From NCBI GenBank assembly GCA_015232405.1, contig JADFZS010000018.1, positions 1-53,198 of the forward strand: a DNA stretch of 53,198 bases, written 5' to 3'. Each line of letters starts with the position of its first letter. Position 1 is the stretch's first letter. Source of the stretch: Magnetococcales bacterium. Lineage in GTDB: Bacteria; Pseudomonadota; Magnetococcia; Magnetococcales; JADFYX01. Positions 38,801-48,219 of the stretch are shown here, one piece after another. The position numbers and the translations under genes were made by a program. The notes beneath the pieces were generated by a model, which saw only the letters and a list, made by a program, of their open reading frames with translations, searched no databases and was not told the origin of the DNA.

Positions 38801-40459
38801 GAGGTAAAGGCCTTCCCAAGCATGCGTAAGCAGTATTTGACTTTTATTATTCCAGAATCTTCAGGAATTATTCTTACAGGCACAACAATTGACGAAAATT
38901 TAAAAGTCCAGACCAGAGTGGGACAGCTTTACATATTCACCAGTGATGGCTCTGAAGGGCAAAATATTGTCTTCACTCTTGGAACTGACTCTCACAGTAG
39001 CAACTTTGAGATTAAAAATGATGATGAACTCTGGACAGCAGAAGGTTTTTCACCTGACTTTGAAGAAGGGGAAACATCGTATTTAATAACTGTGCATGCC
39101 TCAAGTGTAGATGATGCAACTGAACATTTCACCATTACAGTCAATGATGCAAATGATGCACCCACCGATATTGAGTTATCCGACAATACAATTTGGTCCA
39201 ACGTTGATACCACAACTGTAACTACCGTTGGTACGCTTTCAGCAACCGATATTGATGTTCTTGCTGCCAATTTGGTGCATGTGTTTACCGTGACTGGTGG
39301 AATTGATGAGGACTCATTTGAAATATCTGGAGATTTACTACAGTTAAAAGCAGGTGTCACATTAGATACTTCGGTTAAAGAGTTTTATTATGTTGAGGTC
39401 ACCGCAACAGATTCTGGTGGTTCTGTATCCAAAACCTTCACCATATCTATTGTTGAGGCCGGCTCTAACCCAACAGCTATAATATTGAGCAGTAATGTTC
39501 TGCCATTTATGGACCGGGCAACCAACACCCCTATTGGAACTCTATCAACCACCGATGCAGATGTCGGGGATACCTTTACCTATACAATAGATTCAGTAAC
39601 CTTTATGGGTGATTATCCCCTATTAACAGATTATGCCGACTCATTTTACATTGATGGTGATCAGCTAAATATCAATGATTCCGATGGTTCTGTATTTGGT
39701 GTGTTTGAGATAACAATCACGGTAACCGATAGTGGTGGTTTCACTCTAACAGAGACTTTCACCCTCTCAATTGGTGGCTTTACTGTTGAGGATATCCCTG
39801 AAAGTAACCCAACTGTTGCAGCAATGTTAGCAGCAGCCAAGGAAACCTACACTAACATCTATGATACCCTTCAAGCAGCCAGCAGTGGTACTACCGTTGA
39901 TGTTACTGAAACAGAACTGGAAAATATGATTATCGGTAAGGTGGGCCAGCAGATTAGTTCTGGTGGTGAGGTTACCAGTTCATTAACCGATATTGTCAAA
40001 CAGTTTAATTTGGAGTTGGTGTCATCTTCTGAAATTACCGTTACGATTGAGGTTGGTGTTATCGATGTTCTATACAACCGCCTACCTGCAACAGTTCAAA
40101 CTGAGGCTACATCACTGTTTAGCGTAGCAAGTGCTCTGCTGCCCTATGCCAACGATGATTATACAGCTGGTGTCCGTTTTAGGATTGTTCCAGTAGTTAG
40201 CGGAACAACCCTTTCATTTGATACAAGCAACTCTTACATTGATGTATTGGTTGAAGATTCACTGTTAACACCGAACTTACAATTTACTGTTGCAGAGTTG
40301 ATTACAAAATATAACTCTTTAATAACAACTATGTCTGCTGATGGCCTTACCTTCTTTGGTGGGCAGGATATACCCACAAGCCAAGATGTCGACTATTTCT
40401 TCCCCAACCTAATCAGCAGCTTTTCGATATCCGCTGGTAAAGTTACTCTTACTCGTTGA
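32834..40459 (+). CDS. Giant secreted repeat protein (2541 aa): ~19 Fn3-like CX6C repeats plus cadherin-like domains
   Basis: This is an exported surface or extracellular protein, probably an adhesin or matrix component. A Sec signal peptide (residues 1-31, cut after AVA) is followed by about 19 repeats of ~100 aa to near residue 1990. Each has a Trp strand (such as 'TPTYSWAAT'), a central strand such as 'HYTLVV', a Cys pair usually reading 'LGCSVGSGTCSITP', and 'SYSWTLLAYN'. The pairs are CX6C, except CX5C in the last, and I see no other Cys in the mature protein. Residues ~2010-2310 are cadherin-like ('DANDAPTDIELS', 'ATDSGG', 'TDADVGDTF'). A C-terminal ~215-aa domain is unassigned. There is no LPXTG and no RTX repeat. 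The start is TTG behind GGAG. The long length makes assembly error in the repeats possible. Confidence 0.85.
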   Translation: MLKLGAKKLKDTWLLACFMLAALFYPLAAVAGPDAVTLTSPTGTLSESSTPTTVAFSWEASTGSTYYKVLVTNASNNKKLFRLWYTASDAGCSSGSGTCSVTPSTTFDVGSYSWSITPYGDTGLGTETSGSFDVENAADTTVGEPSGTIESTTPTYQWNATSAATYYQLRVTDSSGSDIHKKWYTAADSSCSSGSGTCSVTPSLILTSGSYVWYIKPWTTSAGTESGGIAFEVESVTDNNPGTPTPTTPSGTITDTTPTYSWAATDNSTHYTLVVSNGSANVINQQYSVASLGCGVGTGTCSVTPASTLTNGTSYSWTVLAYNSNDDLTGVTSGAVTFSVDTSSLTPGTPSPSSPSGTITTINPAYKWTATANSTHYTLVVNDGSSNIINQQYTTSDLGCSVGSGTCTITPSASLTEGSSYTWTLLAYNSSDNITGTTSSAVSFNVDSSSATTGDLSPAGTISTSTIPTTLTFEWPAVADSTYYKVKIKYNTAPYKNILNVWYTASDAGCSSGSGMCSVVPSTTFTADYYSWSVAPYGSTGIGTTSEETFVIEDESTATTTGTPNGTITESTPTFKWSSTSGAVYYQLRIINNVGSDIHKKWYTAATVNCSGSEASCSYKPDLIFTDSSYSWFITPWTTSSGGESSAITFTVDTQVSIPGTPTPISPIDATSDTTPTYSWGATSSSTHYTLKVTGSSGTIINQLYSNSELGCEVGSGTCSITPDETLSLGSSYSWTIQPYNNTESLSGSVSDTATFSVALNTPATPSPLTPLGNITDKTPPYIWQASEYSTDYILVVKDSNGNAVINQSYSTDELGCEVGSGTCTITPDVELSNGESYSWTLLPFNSDGSVTGTVSNDANFSVQITPGTPTPSSPSGSTDTLTPTFIWAATQNSTDYTLVVTDGSSTIINQTYNISELGCLEGSGTCSINPSVILTDGKSYSWTLLASNSDGPVVGTTSDSVDFDVALVLNTPGTPTPISPVGTASTTTPTYGWLATEYSTHYTLLVTDSSSNVIINQQYGVSALGCAVGSGTCFIQPATTLTVGETYTWTLEPYNSETSTAGTTSGAVGFTVTLNTPDTPVPLSPIGTTSLTTPSYSWTASTHSTHYTLVVTDSLAATVHTQQYSVSELGCSVGVGTCSVTPAITLTDAETYSWTLLPYNSTDNLTGIISTAVSFTVDVADTTPETPIPLSPIGDISDTTPTFTWGATANSTHYTLAINSADGGNISQQYTVAELGCTVGAGTCSATLTAALTDNTDYTWTVTPYNSTTDVTGTTSNTASFRIGANVPGTPTLISPSITTTTINPEYSWAGTDNSTHFVLTVSNSSGTLHTQQYSVDDLGCSVGSGTCAIRPNTDLTDGLTYTWKVTPYNSVDKITGTDSSIVSFTVALSDNVPGTPIPSLPSGTTSSTTPTYSWAATQNSTDYTITLTGSSGTLFSDTYNVTQLGCSVGSGTCSITPNETLIDGESYTWTLLAYNSTDALSGTISSATSFTVEITDTTPATPTLISPSGTIKTLNPTYSWNASTYSTHYTVLVKIGSGTVISRTYSTDELGCSVGSGTCSVTPSDSLSDLQQYNWTVVPYNSTDNLTGTSPDSLDINTFMEVILTSPEGSAVTDTTPTYQWEAISNAELYKLNVTNASGTVLVDLSYTPAEADCSDGTGICSVTPTTDIGIGEINWSITVDPEGNFGSGTFTTILSILDPPAIVEPNSTVESTTVSPTFIWTAVEGATDYFVTIVDSTGTTVISGSMTASQANCASGTGTCDITPQVTFPTGEGTWSVMASDSVNNRVSSTTTTTFTISEDAFDAGGATPISPNGTELTSAPTFTWTSAEDATDYKIVIIDSSGTEVSNYTTSAATAGCDDGRAFCSLNFVSLDDGDYSWTVQAYSSVSGNFADVSSSLSFTIADASPPEDGDFAISPEGIIYTTNPSFIWTAIANSSNYRLKLFKNNKTTSALYRKNYTPSEAGCDISSTCTVIPNVTLTTGTYVWEVKAFPSMRKQYLTFIIPESSGIILTGTTIDENLKVQTRVGQLYIFTSDGSEGQNIVFTLGTDSHSSNFEIKNDDELWTAEGFSPDFEEGETSYLITVHASSVDDATEHFTITVNDANDAPTDIELSDNTIWSNVDTTTVTTVGTLSATDIDVLAANLVHVFTVTGGIDEDSFEISGDLLQLKAGVTLDTSVKEFYYVEVTATDSGGSVSKTFTISIVEAGSNPTAIILSSNVLPFMDRATNTPIGTLSTTDADVGDTFTYTIDSVTFMGDYPLLTDYADSFYIDGDQLNINDSDGSVFGVFEITITVTDSGGFTLTETFTLSIGGFTVEDIPESNPTVAAMLAAAKETYTNIYDTLQAASSGTTVDVTETELENMIIGKVGQQISSGGEVTSSLTDIVKQFNLELVSSSEITVTIEVGVIDVLYNRLPATVQTEATSLFSVASALLPYANDDYTAGVRFRIVPVVSGTTLSFDTSNSYIDVLVEDSLLTPNLQFTVAELITKYNSLITTMSADGLTFFGGQDIPTSQDVDYFFPNLISSFSISAGKVTLTR
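32940..38830 (+). repeat. Coding tandem repeats of about 300 bp in the giant protein
   Basis: About 19 diverged in-frame units of roughly 280-320 bp. Two classes are seen by the sequence before the Cys pair: type A (WYTASDAGC / HKKWYTAA) and type B (INQQYSVSELGC). The order is A, A', B, B, A, A', B and then a run of B, so the first four units appear to be copied as a block. The last four units (from about 37.6 kb) are more diverged. DNA identity between units is visibly lower than protein similarity, so the array looks old. Confidence 0.75.
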
Positions 40460-40463
40460 TTTA

Positions 40464-40503
40464 AAATAAATATGACAGCAATTTGCTGTCATATTTATTT
40501 TTG
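40464..40503. terminator. Bidirectional hairpin terminator between the giant gene and srkA
   Basis: A perfect 18-bp inverted repeat (AAATAAATATGACAGCAA and its inverse) spans 40464-40500 around a single central base, with A/T runs at both outer ends. It lies just after the giant gene's stop and before the convergent srkA stop, so it can serve both. Confidence 0.8.
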
Positions 40504-40539
40504 TTTACTACAGTTATTGCAAAGCAAAATTGCAAATAA

Positions 40540-41538
40540 CTATAACTTCCACTCCAGTGGCATCTCATTCATAAGAGCCGACTGCTCACGTAGGGATAGC
40601 ATATAGTCATCCCAATATCGGGGACCGTTAAACCATGGAAACACCCTGGGAAAAGCAGGATCATTCCAGCGTCTGGCGATCCAGGCTGCATAGTGCATCA
40701 TGCGAAGGGTGCGTAAGGCTTCAATTAGATGAAGTTCACGAGGGTTGAAATCAGCAAACTGTAGATAACCATTTAATAGATGGGCTAGTTGCTGGCTTCT
40801 CTCTTCTCGTTCACCTGATAGACACATCCAGAGGTCTTGAATTGCTGGCCCCATACGGGCATCATCAAAATCGACAAAGTGGGGGCCGTTGTCGGTCCAT
40901 AGTATATTGCCACCGTGGCAATCTCCATGTAGCCGAATGGCTGTAACGCTACCTGCCCTCTCATAACTGGCTTTTATTTGCTTTAGAAGATCAGCTGTTA
41001 GGGTTCGATATGGCTCTACCATCTCCAGGGGAATAAAACCGCTATCAAGAAGAAACTGTCTTGGTTCTACACCAAAACTATCAATATTGAGATGGGGGCG
41101 ATGGATAAAATCACGACTGGATCCCACAGCATGAATCCGTCCCATAAAACGGCCCAACTGGGCCAGGGTATCGGAATTCTCCAACTCCGGTGCACGACCT
41201 CCCCGTTTTGGATAGATGGAAAAGCGAAAAGTTTTATAAAAATGGAGTGTTTTACCAGATTTATCGGCTAGAGGAGGAACTGCCGTTATTTCCAAATCTG
41301 CCAGCTCCTGGCTGAAATGGTGCTCCTCCAAAATAGTTTCATCACTCCAACGGTTGGGACGATAAAACTTTACAACAAGATTATCACCATCCTCTGTACC
41401 AACTTGATAGACACGATTTTCATAACTATTTAAAGCCAGCTGTGTACCATCACATCGATAGCCAGCACTCTCCACAGCATCAAGTATCACATCCGGTGCA
41501 AGGTTTTGATAGGGTTGTTTATCTTTGTTTTCAGACAT
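40540..41538 (-). CDS. srkA: Stress response kinase A (YihE/RdoA-like) serine/threonine kinase
   Basis: A cytoplasmic protein kinase of the aminoglycoside-phosphotransferase fold. In enteric bacteria SrkA counters stress-induced cell death linked to toxin-antitoxin and ROS pathways. The 332-aa product matches the family end to end: 'LNSYENRVYQVGTEDGDNLVVKFYRP', the catalytic loop 'RLHGDCHGGNILW' (Asp and Asn present), the metal-binding 'HFVDFDDARMGPAIQDLWM', and the C-terminal 'WIARRWNDPAFPRVFPWF'. It is downstream of glmU on the same strand and converges on the giant gene. Confidence 0.93.
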   Translation of the reverse strand: MSENKDKQPYQNLAPDVILDAVESAGYRCDGTQLALNSYENRVYQVGTEDGDNLVVKFYRPNRWSDETILEEHHFSQELADLEITAVPPLADKSGKTLHFYKTFRFSIYPKRGGRAPELENSDTLAQLGRFMGRIHAVGSSRDFIHRPHLNIDSFGVEPRQFLLDSGFIPLEMVEPYRTLTADLLKQIKASYERAGSVTAIRLHGDCHGGNILWTDNGPHFVDFDDARMGPAIQDLWMCLSGEREERSQQLAHLLNGYLQFADFNPRELHLIEALRTLRMMHYAAWIARRWNDPAFPRVFPWFNGPRYWDDYMLSLREQSALMNEMPLEWKL

Positions 41539-41596
41539 ATATTTTCATGTTCGGCAAATAAAAGGCATAGCAACTTCAACCTATTTAAAAAACAGA

Positions 41597-42973
41597 CTAT
41601 TTTTTGTTTTTGGTTGGTCTGGTCCAGTTGTTTATGGTCCTTTGTGGTGCTCTGGTTAATGCCAGGGTTTTTTGCGGAACATCTTTGCTAATGGTAGATC
41701 CAGCACCCACAACCACTTCATCATTCAGGGTAACAGGGGCCACTAGCTGTGTTCCAGAACCGACAAAAACATTATCGCCTATGGTGGTTTTATGCTTGTT
41801 AGCTCCATCATAGTTACAGGTAATTGTCCCTGCTCCAATATTTACACCCTTACCCATTTCGGTATCACCCACATAGGAGAGATGGTTGACTTTGGAACCC
41901 TCACCAATATGAGCTTTTTTTAACTCACAAAAATTACCAACTTTGGCTTTTGCATCCAATACCGACCCCACCCTTAAACGGGCATAAGGTCCAATTTCGT
42001 TGGGACCCTTGGTGGTTGCCCCCTCGATATGGCTAAACGGTTTTACCACCGTATCTGGGCCAATGCTGCTATTGCTAATTTCGCAAAATGGCCCGATTCG
42101 ACATCCACCTCCTATTGTCACCCCAACTCCCAAAATAACATTGGGGAAAATAACAACATCCTTGCCAACAACAACATCTGGAGCCAGCCAGCAAGATTCA
42201 GGATCGACAAAGGTCACCCCCTCCTCCATTAGACTTTCCACCTTACGATCACGGAAAACCTTCTCTAGCTTGGCAAGTTGCTGTCGGTTATTAACCCCAG
42301 CCAAAGAGAGGGAGTCTGGATGATGGTAGGCTGCTCCAACACCTTTTGCCACAGCCATTGGTATTATATCAGGAAGATAATACTCACCCTGGGCATTATT
42401 GTTATCAATATTTTGCAACCATTGAACTAAATATTTGGTTCCTACACAGTATATGCCTGAGTTAACTTCGGTAATCTCTCTAATTCTGGCATCAGCATCT
42501 TTTTCTTCTACCACTTCCAGAAGACCACCAGCAGCATCTCGAACAACCCTACCATATCCTGTAGGTGATGGGATTGTCATACTTAAAACCGACAGCTCAC
42601 GTTTTTCTCGGCTGTGATGACCGACAAAGGTTTGCAAGGTTTTTGCCTCAACCAGTGGCGTATCACCATTTAGTATGAGTAGATTCCCGGTAAAACCCTC
42701 CAGAGCAGGTAATGCACACTGCACCGCATGACCTGTACCTTTTTGTTGCTCCTGACGAACCCATGTGATAGCGGCATTTGGCAGAGCGGCCTCAACCAAA
42801 TGGGCCTGATGCCCGGTAACAATAATAATCCGCGCTGGTTTGAGTGGATCAATTGAGCCAAGTACATGCTGTAATAGTGGCCAACCTGCCAACTCATGAA
42901 GTACTTTAGGCTGACTGGAACGCATCCGTGTACCTTGACCTGCAGCTAAAACTAAAACAGCTAATGAACTCAT
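41597..42973 (-). CDS. glmU: Bifunctional UDP-N-acetylglucosamine pyrophosphorylase / glucosamine-1-phosphate acetyltransferase
   Basis: GlmU makes UDP-GlcNAc for peptidoglycan and LPS in two steps. The 458-aa protein has the N-terminal uridylyltransferase signature 'VLAAGQGTRMRSSQPKVLHELAG' in outline, then 'QKGTGHAVQCALP' and 'LNGDTPLV'. The C-terminal half is a left-handed beta-helix of hexapeptides ('VVIFPNVILGVGVTIGGGCRIGP') with the acetyltransferase residues in 'YVGDTEMGKGVNIGAGTITCNYDGANKHKT'. It lies between the ATP synthase terminator and srkA. Confidence 0.97.
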   Translation of the reverse strand: MSSLAVLVLAAGQGTRMRSSQPKVLHELAGWPLLQHVLGSIDPLKPARIIIVTGHQAHLVEAALPNAAITWVRQEQQKGTGHAVQCALPALEGFTGNLLILNGDTPLVEAKTLQTFVGHHSREKRELSVLSMTIPSPTGYGRVVRDAAGGLLEVVEEKDADARIREITEVNSGIYCVGTKYLVQWLQNIDNNNAQGEYYLPDIIPMAVAKGVGAAYHHPDSLSLAGVNNRQQLAKLEKVFRDRKVESLMEEGVTFVDPESCWLAPDVVVGKDVVIFPNVILGVGVTIGGGCRIGPFCEISNSSIGPDTVVKPFSHIEGATTKGPNEIGPYARLRVGSVLDAKAKVGNFCELKKAHIGEGSKVNHLSYVGDTEMGKGVNIGAGTITCNYDGANKHKTTIGDNVFVGSGTQLVAPVTLNDEVVVGAGSTISKDVPQKTLALTRAPQRTINNWTRPTKNKK

Positions 42974-43000
42974 AAATTACTATCCTCTGCTATCTTTAAA

Positions 43001-43041
43001 TAAAAAAAACCGGACACCCCATAAGAGTACCCGGTCTTTTA
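43001..43041 (-). terminator. Terminator of the F1 ATP synthase operon
   Basis: On the minus strand, AAAAGACCGG pairs with CCGGTTTTTT (one G-U pair), giving a hairpin followed by a run of eight T. It lies about 25 bp after the atpC stop and just upstream of glmU, so it should end the operon and insulate glmU. Confidence 0.75.
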
Positions 43042-43066
43042 TATTTAATCAATAATGTAACTCAGA

Positions 43067-43477
43067 CTAGTCTTTCTTGTTGTGAACCTCCAAGCAAGCT
43101 TTAGCATAGTTACGGCGTTTATCCCAATAAACCCACTCAGGATCACTCGTTACCAACTGCGTCAGCTCTTTTTCAGCCTCTTCCAACTCCTCTTTAGCAG
43201 CAGCAGCATTAATATCTGCCTTGGCAACAGCCCGTTCCACAAGAATTGTGACTCTCTCTGGTAGAACCTCAGCATAACCACCGCTAATTGCATAACGCTC
43301 CGGCTTATCACCCCAACCTACAGAAAGCTCTCCAGCATTCAATAGAGTTACCAAAGGTGCGTGACCAGGTAAAACACCAAAACTGCCCTCAGCACCAGGA
43401 GCAACTATAAACCCGGCATCCTCGCTTAACATCTGCCGTTCTGGTGTAATAACATCAAGTTGAAAACTTACAGACAT
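43067..43477 (-). CDS. atpC: F1F0 ATP synthase subunit epsilon
   Basis: Epsilon is the rotor-stalk subunit that couples and inhibits the F1 motor. The 136-aa product has the beta-sandwich 'FQLDVITPERQMLSEDAGFIVAPGAEGSFGVLPGHAPLVT' in outline and a C-terminal helical hairpin ('AAAKEELEEAEKELTQLV'), ending in 'LEVHNKKD'. It is last in the operon, 12 bp after atpD, and is followed by a strong terminator. Confidence 0.96.
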   Translation of the reverse strand: MSVSFQLDVITPERQMLSEDAGFIVAPGAEGSFGVLPGHAPLVTLLNAGELSVGWGDKPERYAISGGYAEVLPERVTILVERAVAKADINAAAAKEELEEAEKELTQLVTSDPEWVYWDKRRNYAKACLEVHNKKD

Positions 43478-43489
43478 GACCTCTCCTGT

Positions 43490-44932
<1,443 letters not shown>

Positions 44933-44958
44933 TTACAATACATCAATCAGCTCAAAAC

Positions 44959-45840
44959 CTACCCTTTTAGGGATTCCGAACCGCTGATAATCTCCATCAA
45001 CTCTGTTGTAATTACAGCCTGTCTTGTACGGTTGTAGGTGATGTTCAACTTGTTCAACATCTCACCTGCATTACGTACCGCATTATCCATAGCTGTCATT
45101 CTAGATCCATGCTCTGATGCGTCAGACTCAACCAGAGCTTGAAATACCTGTACAGTTACATTCTGTGGAAGAAGAACTTTCAACACGTCTGCTTCATCTG
45201 GCTCATAAAAAGGTGCACCAGCTGCAGAATCCTCCACATCTTTTTCTTCAAGTATGGGCATGGGTATAACCTGCTTCCAGGTCAACTCCTGGGTAATAGC
45301 AGATTTAAACTCATTGTAGACCATCATACAGACATCAAACTCACCTTTTTCAAACTCCACCAGAAGTTTATTGGAAACTTCTCGTTCGGCTTTTTCATAG
45401 TTGAGATCTTTACCAATACCTGCATGAGTACGTTTTATCAGGCCCCCAAACTGTCTTTTGAGAACATCTCTGGCTTTAGTGCCGACACAGATGAGGGAGA
45501 CCTCCATACCTTCGTTTTGTAAAGCGATAATTTTCGCCCTAACTGAGCGTATTACACTACTGTTAAAGCTACCACAAAGACCACGATCCGCGGTAAAAAT
45601 AACCAAGCAAACTCTTTTACCCCTTGGAGCAGCCAACAGGGGTGGTGCACTATCTTCGTTTGCCATTGAGGCTATGGATTGGATCATCACACCCATACCC
45701 TGGCTATAGGGTCGAGTCTCCTGGGCCCGTTCTTGGGAACGACGCAACTTGGCAGCCGCAACCATCTTCATGGCTTTGGTGATTTGTCGCGTATTTCCAA
45801 CCGAACGGATTCGATTGCGAAGACTTTTCAGATTAGGCAT
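44959..45840 (-). CDS. atpG: F1F0 ATP synthase subunit gamma
   Basis: Gamma is the central rotating shaft inside the alpha3beta3 ring. The 293-aa product opens 'LKSLRNRIRSVGNTRQITKAMKMVAAAKLRRSQE' in outline, has the conserved 'TADRGLCGSFNSSVIR', and ends with the helix 'GEMLNKLNITYNRTRQAVITTELMEIISG', as in all gamma subunits. It is 15 bp after atpA. Confidence 0.98.
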   Translation of the reverse strand: MPNLKSLRNRIRSVGNTRQITKAMKMVAAAKLRRSQERAQETRPYSQGMGVMIQSIASMANEDSAPPLLAAPRGKRVCLVIFTADRGLCGSFNSSVIRSVRAKIIALQNEGMEVSLICVGTKARDVLKRQFGGLIKRTHAGIGKDLNYEKAEREVSNKLLVEFEKGEFDVCMMVYNEFKSAITQELTWKQVIPMPILEEKDVEDSAAGAPFYEPDEADVLKVLLPQNVTVQVFQALVESDASEHGSRMTAMDNAVRNAGEMLNKLNITYNRTRQAVITTELMEIISGSESLKG

Positions 45841-45855
45841 ACCCTAATACTCCCG

Positions 45856-47451
45856 TTATGATGAAGTGTGCATCAAGTTTTCTGCCACTTCAGCTTCATG
45901 GGCAGTCATCGGAGCATCAGCTGCTTCACGGTCTTCAAACTTGGCAACAATTTTCTTTATGGCGGCCTCTAACTTCTCTTCCATATCATCAGAAAGTTTC
46001 TTTTCAGCTGCTATAGCCTCAAGTAGACCCTTATGCTGAGTACGCATCTCGTCCAAGATTCCGTTTTCAGCAGCAGAGATATCCTTGACGGCTACATCAT
46101 CGAGAAGACCACGGGTTCCGGCAAAGAGAACAGCTGCCTGCTCTTCCATTGATAGCGGTTTATATTGTGGCTGTTTAAGCAGCTCCATAAGACGTTCACC
46201 ACGATGGATGAGCTTTTGAGTCGCTTCATCAAGGTCGGAACCAAACTGAGCGAAAGCTGCCATTTCACGGAACTGGGCAAGATCCAGACGAAGAGTACCA
46301 GCAACCTGCTTGGTAGCCTTAACCTGTGCCGAACCACCAACCCGTGAAACTGAAAGACCAACGGAGATAGCTGGGCGCATACCGGAGAAGAACAGCTCTG
46401 ATTCCAAGAAGATCTGACCATCAGTGATGGAGATCACATTGGTAGGAATGTAAGCTGAAACGTCACCGCCCTGGGTCTCAACGATTGGAAGGGCAGTTAG
46501 CGAACCACCACCATTATCTTGGTTGAGTTTAGCAGCCCTCTCCAACAGACGTGAATGGAGATAGAAAACATCACCAGGATAGGCCTCACGTCCAGGAGGA
46601 CGACGAAGAATAAGAGACATCTGACGATAGGCAACAGCCTGTTTGGAAAGATCATCGTAGATGATCAAGGCATGCATACCGTTGTCCCGGTAGTATTCAC
46701 CGATGGCACAACCTGTATAGGGAGCCAAGAACTGCAAAGGTGCAGGATCTGATGCAGTAGCAGCCACAACAGTGGTGTACTCCATAGCTCCGCCATCTTC
46801 GAGAACTTTAACAACCTGGGCAACAGTAGACCGTTTTTGTCCAATAGCTACATAGACACAGTGTACTGGTGAATCGGTTTTAAAAGTACCTTTTTGGTTG
46901 AGAATGGCATCAATAGCAACAGCAGATTTACCAGTTTGACGATCACCGATAATCAACTCACGCTGACCACGACCAATAGGTACAAGAGCATCCAACGCTT
47001 TTAAGCCTGTGTACAGCGGTTCGTGAACCGACTGCCGGGGAATAATACCCGGTGCCACAACCTCAACCAGACCTCGTTGGTCTGATTCAATTGGTCCCTT
47101 ACCGTCAATGGGATTACCCAACCCATCAACAACCCGTCCTAGCAACCCTTTGCCTACAGGAACATCAACAATACGGCCGGTCCGCTTAACAATGGAGCCT
47201 TCCTTGATGCCAACATCGCTGCCAAAAATAACAACACCGACGTTATCCTCCTCAAGGTTCAAGGCCATACCCTGGGTACCATCGTCAAATTCGACAAGCT
47301 CCCCAGCCATAACCTTATCAAGACCGTGAACCCTGGCAACACCGTCACCAATGACGATTACCTGGCCCACCTCTGAGACCTCAGCCTCTTTACCGTAGTC
47401 TGAGATCTGTTTTTTGATGATATCGCTGATTTCGGCGACGCTAATTTGCAT
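45856..47451 (-). CDS. atpA: F1F0 ATP synthase subunit alpha
   Basis: Alpha is the regulatory nucleotide-binding subunit of the F1 hexamer. The 531-aa product has the P-loop '[13 protein letters not shown]', '[27 protein letters not shown]' in outline and '[18 protein letters not shown]'. It is about 20 residues longer than the usual 502-513, because after the normal end ('IKKIVAKF') there is an acidic, Ala/Glu-rich tail ending '[12 protein letters not shown]'. It starts 6 bp after atpH. The tail is unusual but is probably not structural in the core. Confidence 0.98.
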   Translation of the reverse strand: MQISVAEISDIIKKQISDYGKEAEVSEVGQVIVIGDGVARVHGLDKVMAGELVEFDDGTQGMALNLEEDNVGVVIFGSDVGIKEGSIVKRTGRIVDVPVGKGLLGRVVDGLGNPIDGKGPIESDQRGLVEVVAPGIIPRQSVHEPLYTGLKALDALVPIGRGQRELIIGDRQTGKSAVAIDAILNQKGTFKTDSPVHCVYVAIGQKRSTVAQVVKVLEDGGAMEYTTVVAATASDPAPLQFLAPYTGCAIGEYYRDNGMHALIIYDDLSKQAVAYRQMSLILRRPPGREAYPGDVFYLHSRLLERAAKLNQDNGGGSLTALPIVETQGGDVSAYIPTNVISITDGQIFLESELFFSGMRPAISVGLSVSRVGGSAQVKATKQVAGTLRLDLAQFREMAAFAQFGSDLDEATQKLIHRGERLMELLKQPQYKPLSMEEQAAVLFAGTRGLLDDVAVKDISAAENGILDEMRTQHKGLLEAIAAEKKLSDDMEEKLEAAIKKIVAKFEDREAADAPMTAHEAEVAENLMHTSS

Positions 47452-47457
47452 CGACTT

Positions 47458-48000
47458 CTACCCTCTCATCTGTGATTTCAATCTGTTTAACTGACCTCGC
47501 AATGAATAGTCCATCATCACGCTGCCAACCCTTAGCACCACACCACCTAGCAAGGCAAAATCTGTGGATACATCCAACTGCACTTTCTTACCTGTCATAC
47601 TTGATAATGAGGATATCAGACTCTCCTCATGTTTTTTGTTTAATGGAGTCGCCGAGGTAACATGTACCGTAATGCGACCACTGCGCTCTTCAACGCTGCG
47701 TTTATAGGAGGTGACAATGTTGTTGATAGACCCTAAACGACGCTTTTCAACCAACACCCGCAAAAAATTGCCTGTTACCTGCTCTGCCCCACCATCCATG
47801 AAAGCATCAACAACCTTGTGTTGAGCAGATTGGGATGAGGTAGGACTGGTTAACAGAGAGTCCAAACCAGGAGTCACATTGATAAGTTCGATAAAGCGGT
47901 CTAAGTCAGCCCCAACTTTTTCTAGAGTTCCACCTTCGTCGGCTAATTCAGCCAAGGCAGAAGCGTATCGTTTTGCTAAGGTACCGTCTTGCACGACCAA
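47458..48000 (-). CDS. atpH: F1F0 ATP synthase subunit delta
   Basis: Delta joins F1 to the peripheral stalk. The 180-aa product starts 'LAKRYASALAELADEGG', has 'NFLRVLVEKRRLGSINNIV' and ends with the typical 'LLGGVVLRVGSVMMDYSLRGQLNRLKSQM'. It is the first gene of the atpHAGDC operon. No atpB, atpE or atpF is upstream; the F0 genes are elsewhere, the arrangement seen in Alphaproteobacteria. The promoter should lie in the 219-bp gap to fxsA. Confidence 0.96.
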   Translation of the reverse strand: MVVQDGTLAKRYASALAELADEGGTLEKVGADLDRFIELINVTPGLDSLLTSPTSSQSAQHKVVDAFMDGGAEQVTGNFLRVLVEKRRLGSINNIVTSYKRSVEERSGRITVHVTSATPLNKKHEESLISSLSSMTGKKVQLDVSTDFALLGGVVLRVGSVMMDYSLRGQLNRLKSQMRG

Positions 48001-48219
48001 TAACCCTTCTTCAAAGTCCAGTCCAAAGTCACCCCATGTCCAGGTAACTATATAAGCAATTTCTAATATTTACCACACTCTTAACTGCGAAATTTCTACC
48101 ATACTTCCTTTCCCATTTCAACATTCCATAGAGTGGCATACAATATTATTTTTTTGACAGCGTACAATTTATTTTGATAACAAACCTAAACCACATGATT
48201 TTAAGGAACAAAACAGCAA

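Noticed and set aside
32940..38830. Tandem repeats considered as a CRISPR or minisatellite array
   Set aside because: The units are ~300 bp, diverged and in frame in one reading frame, so they are protein-domain repeats.
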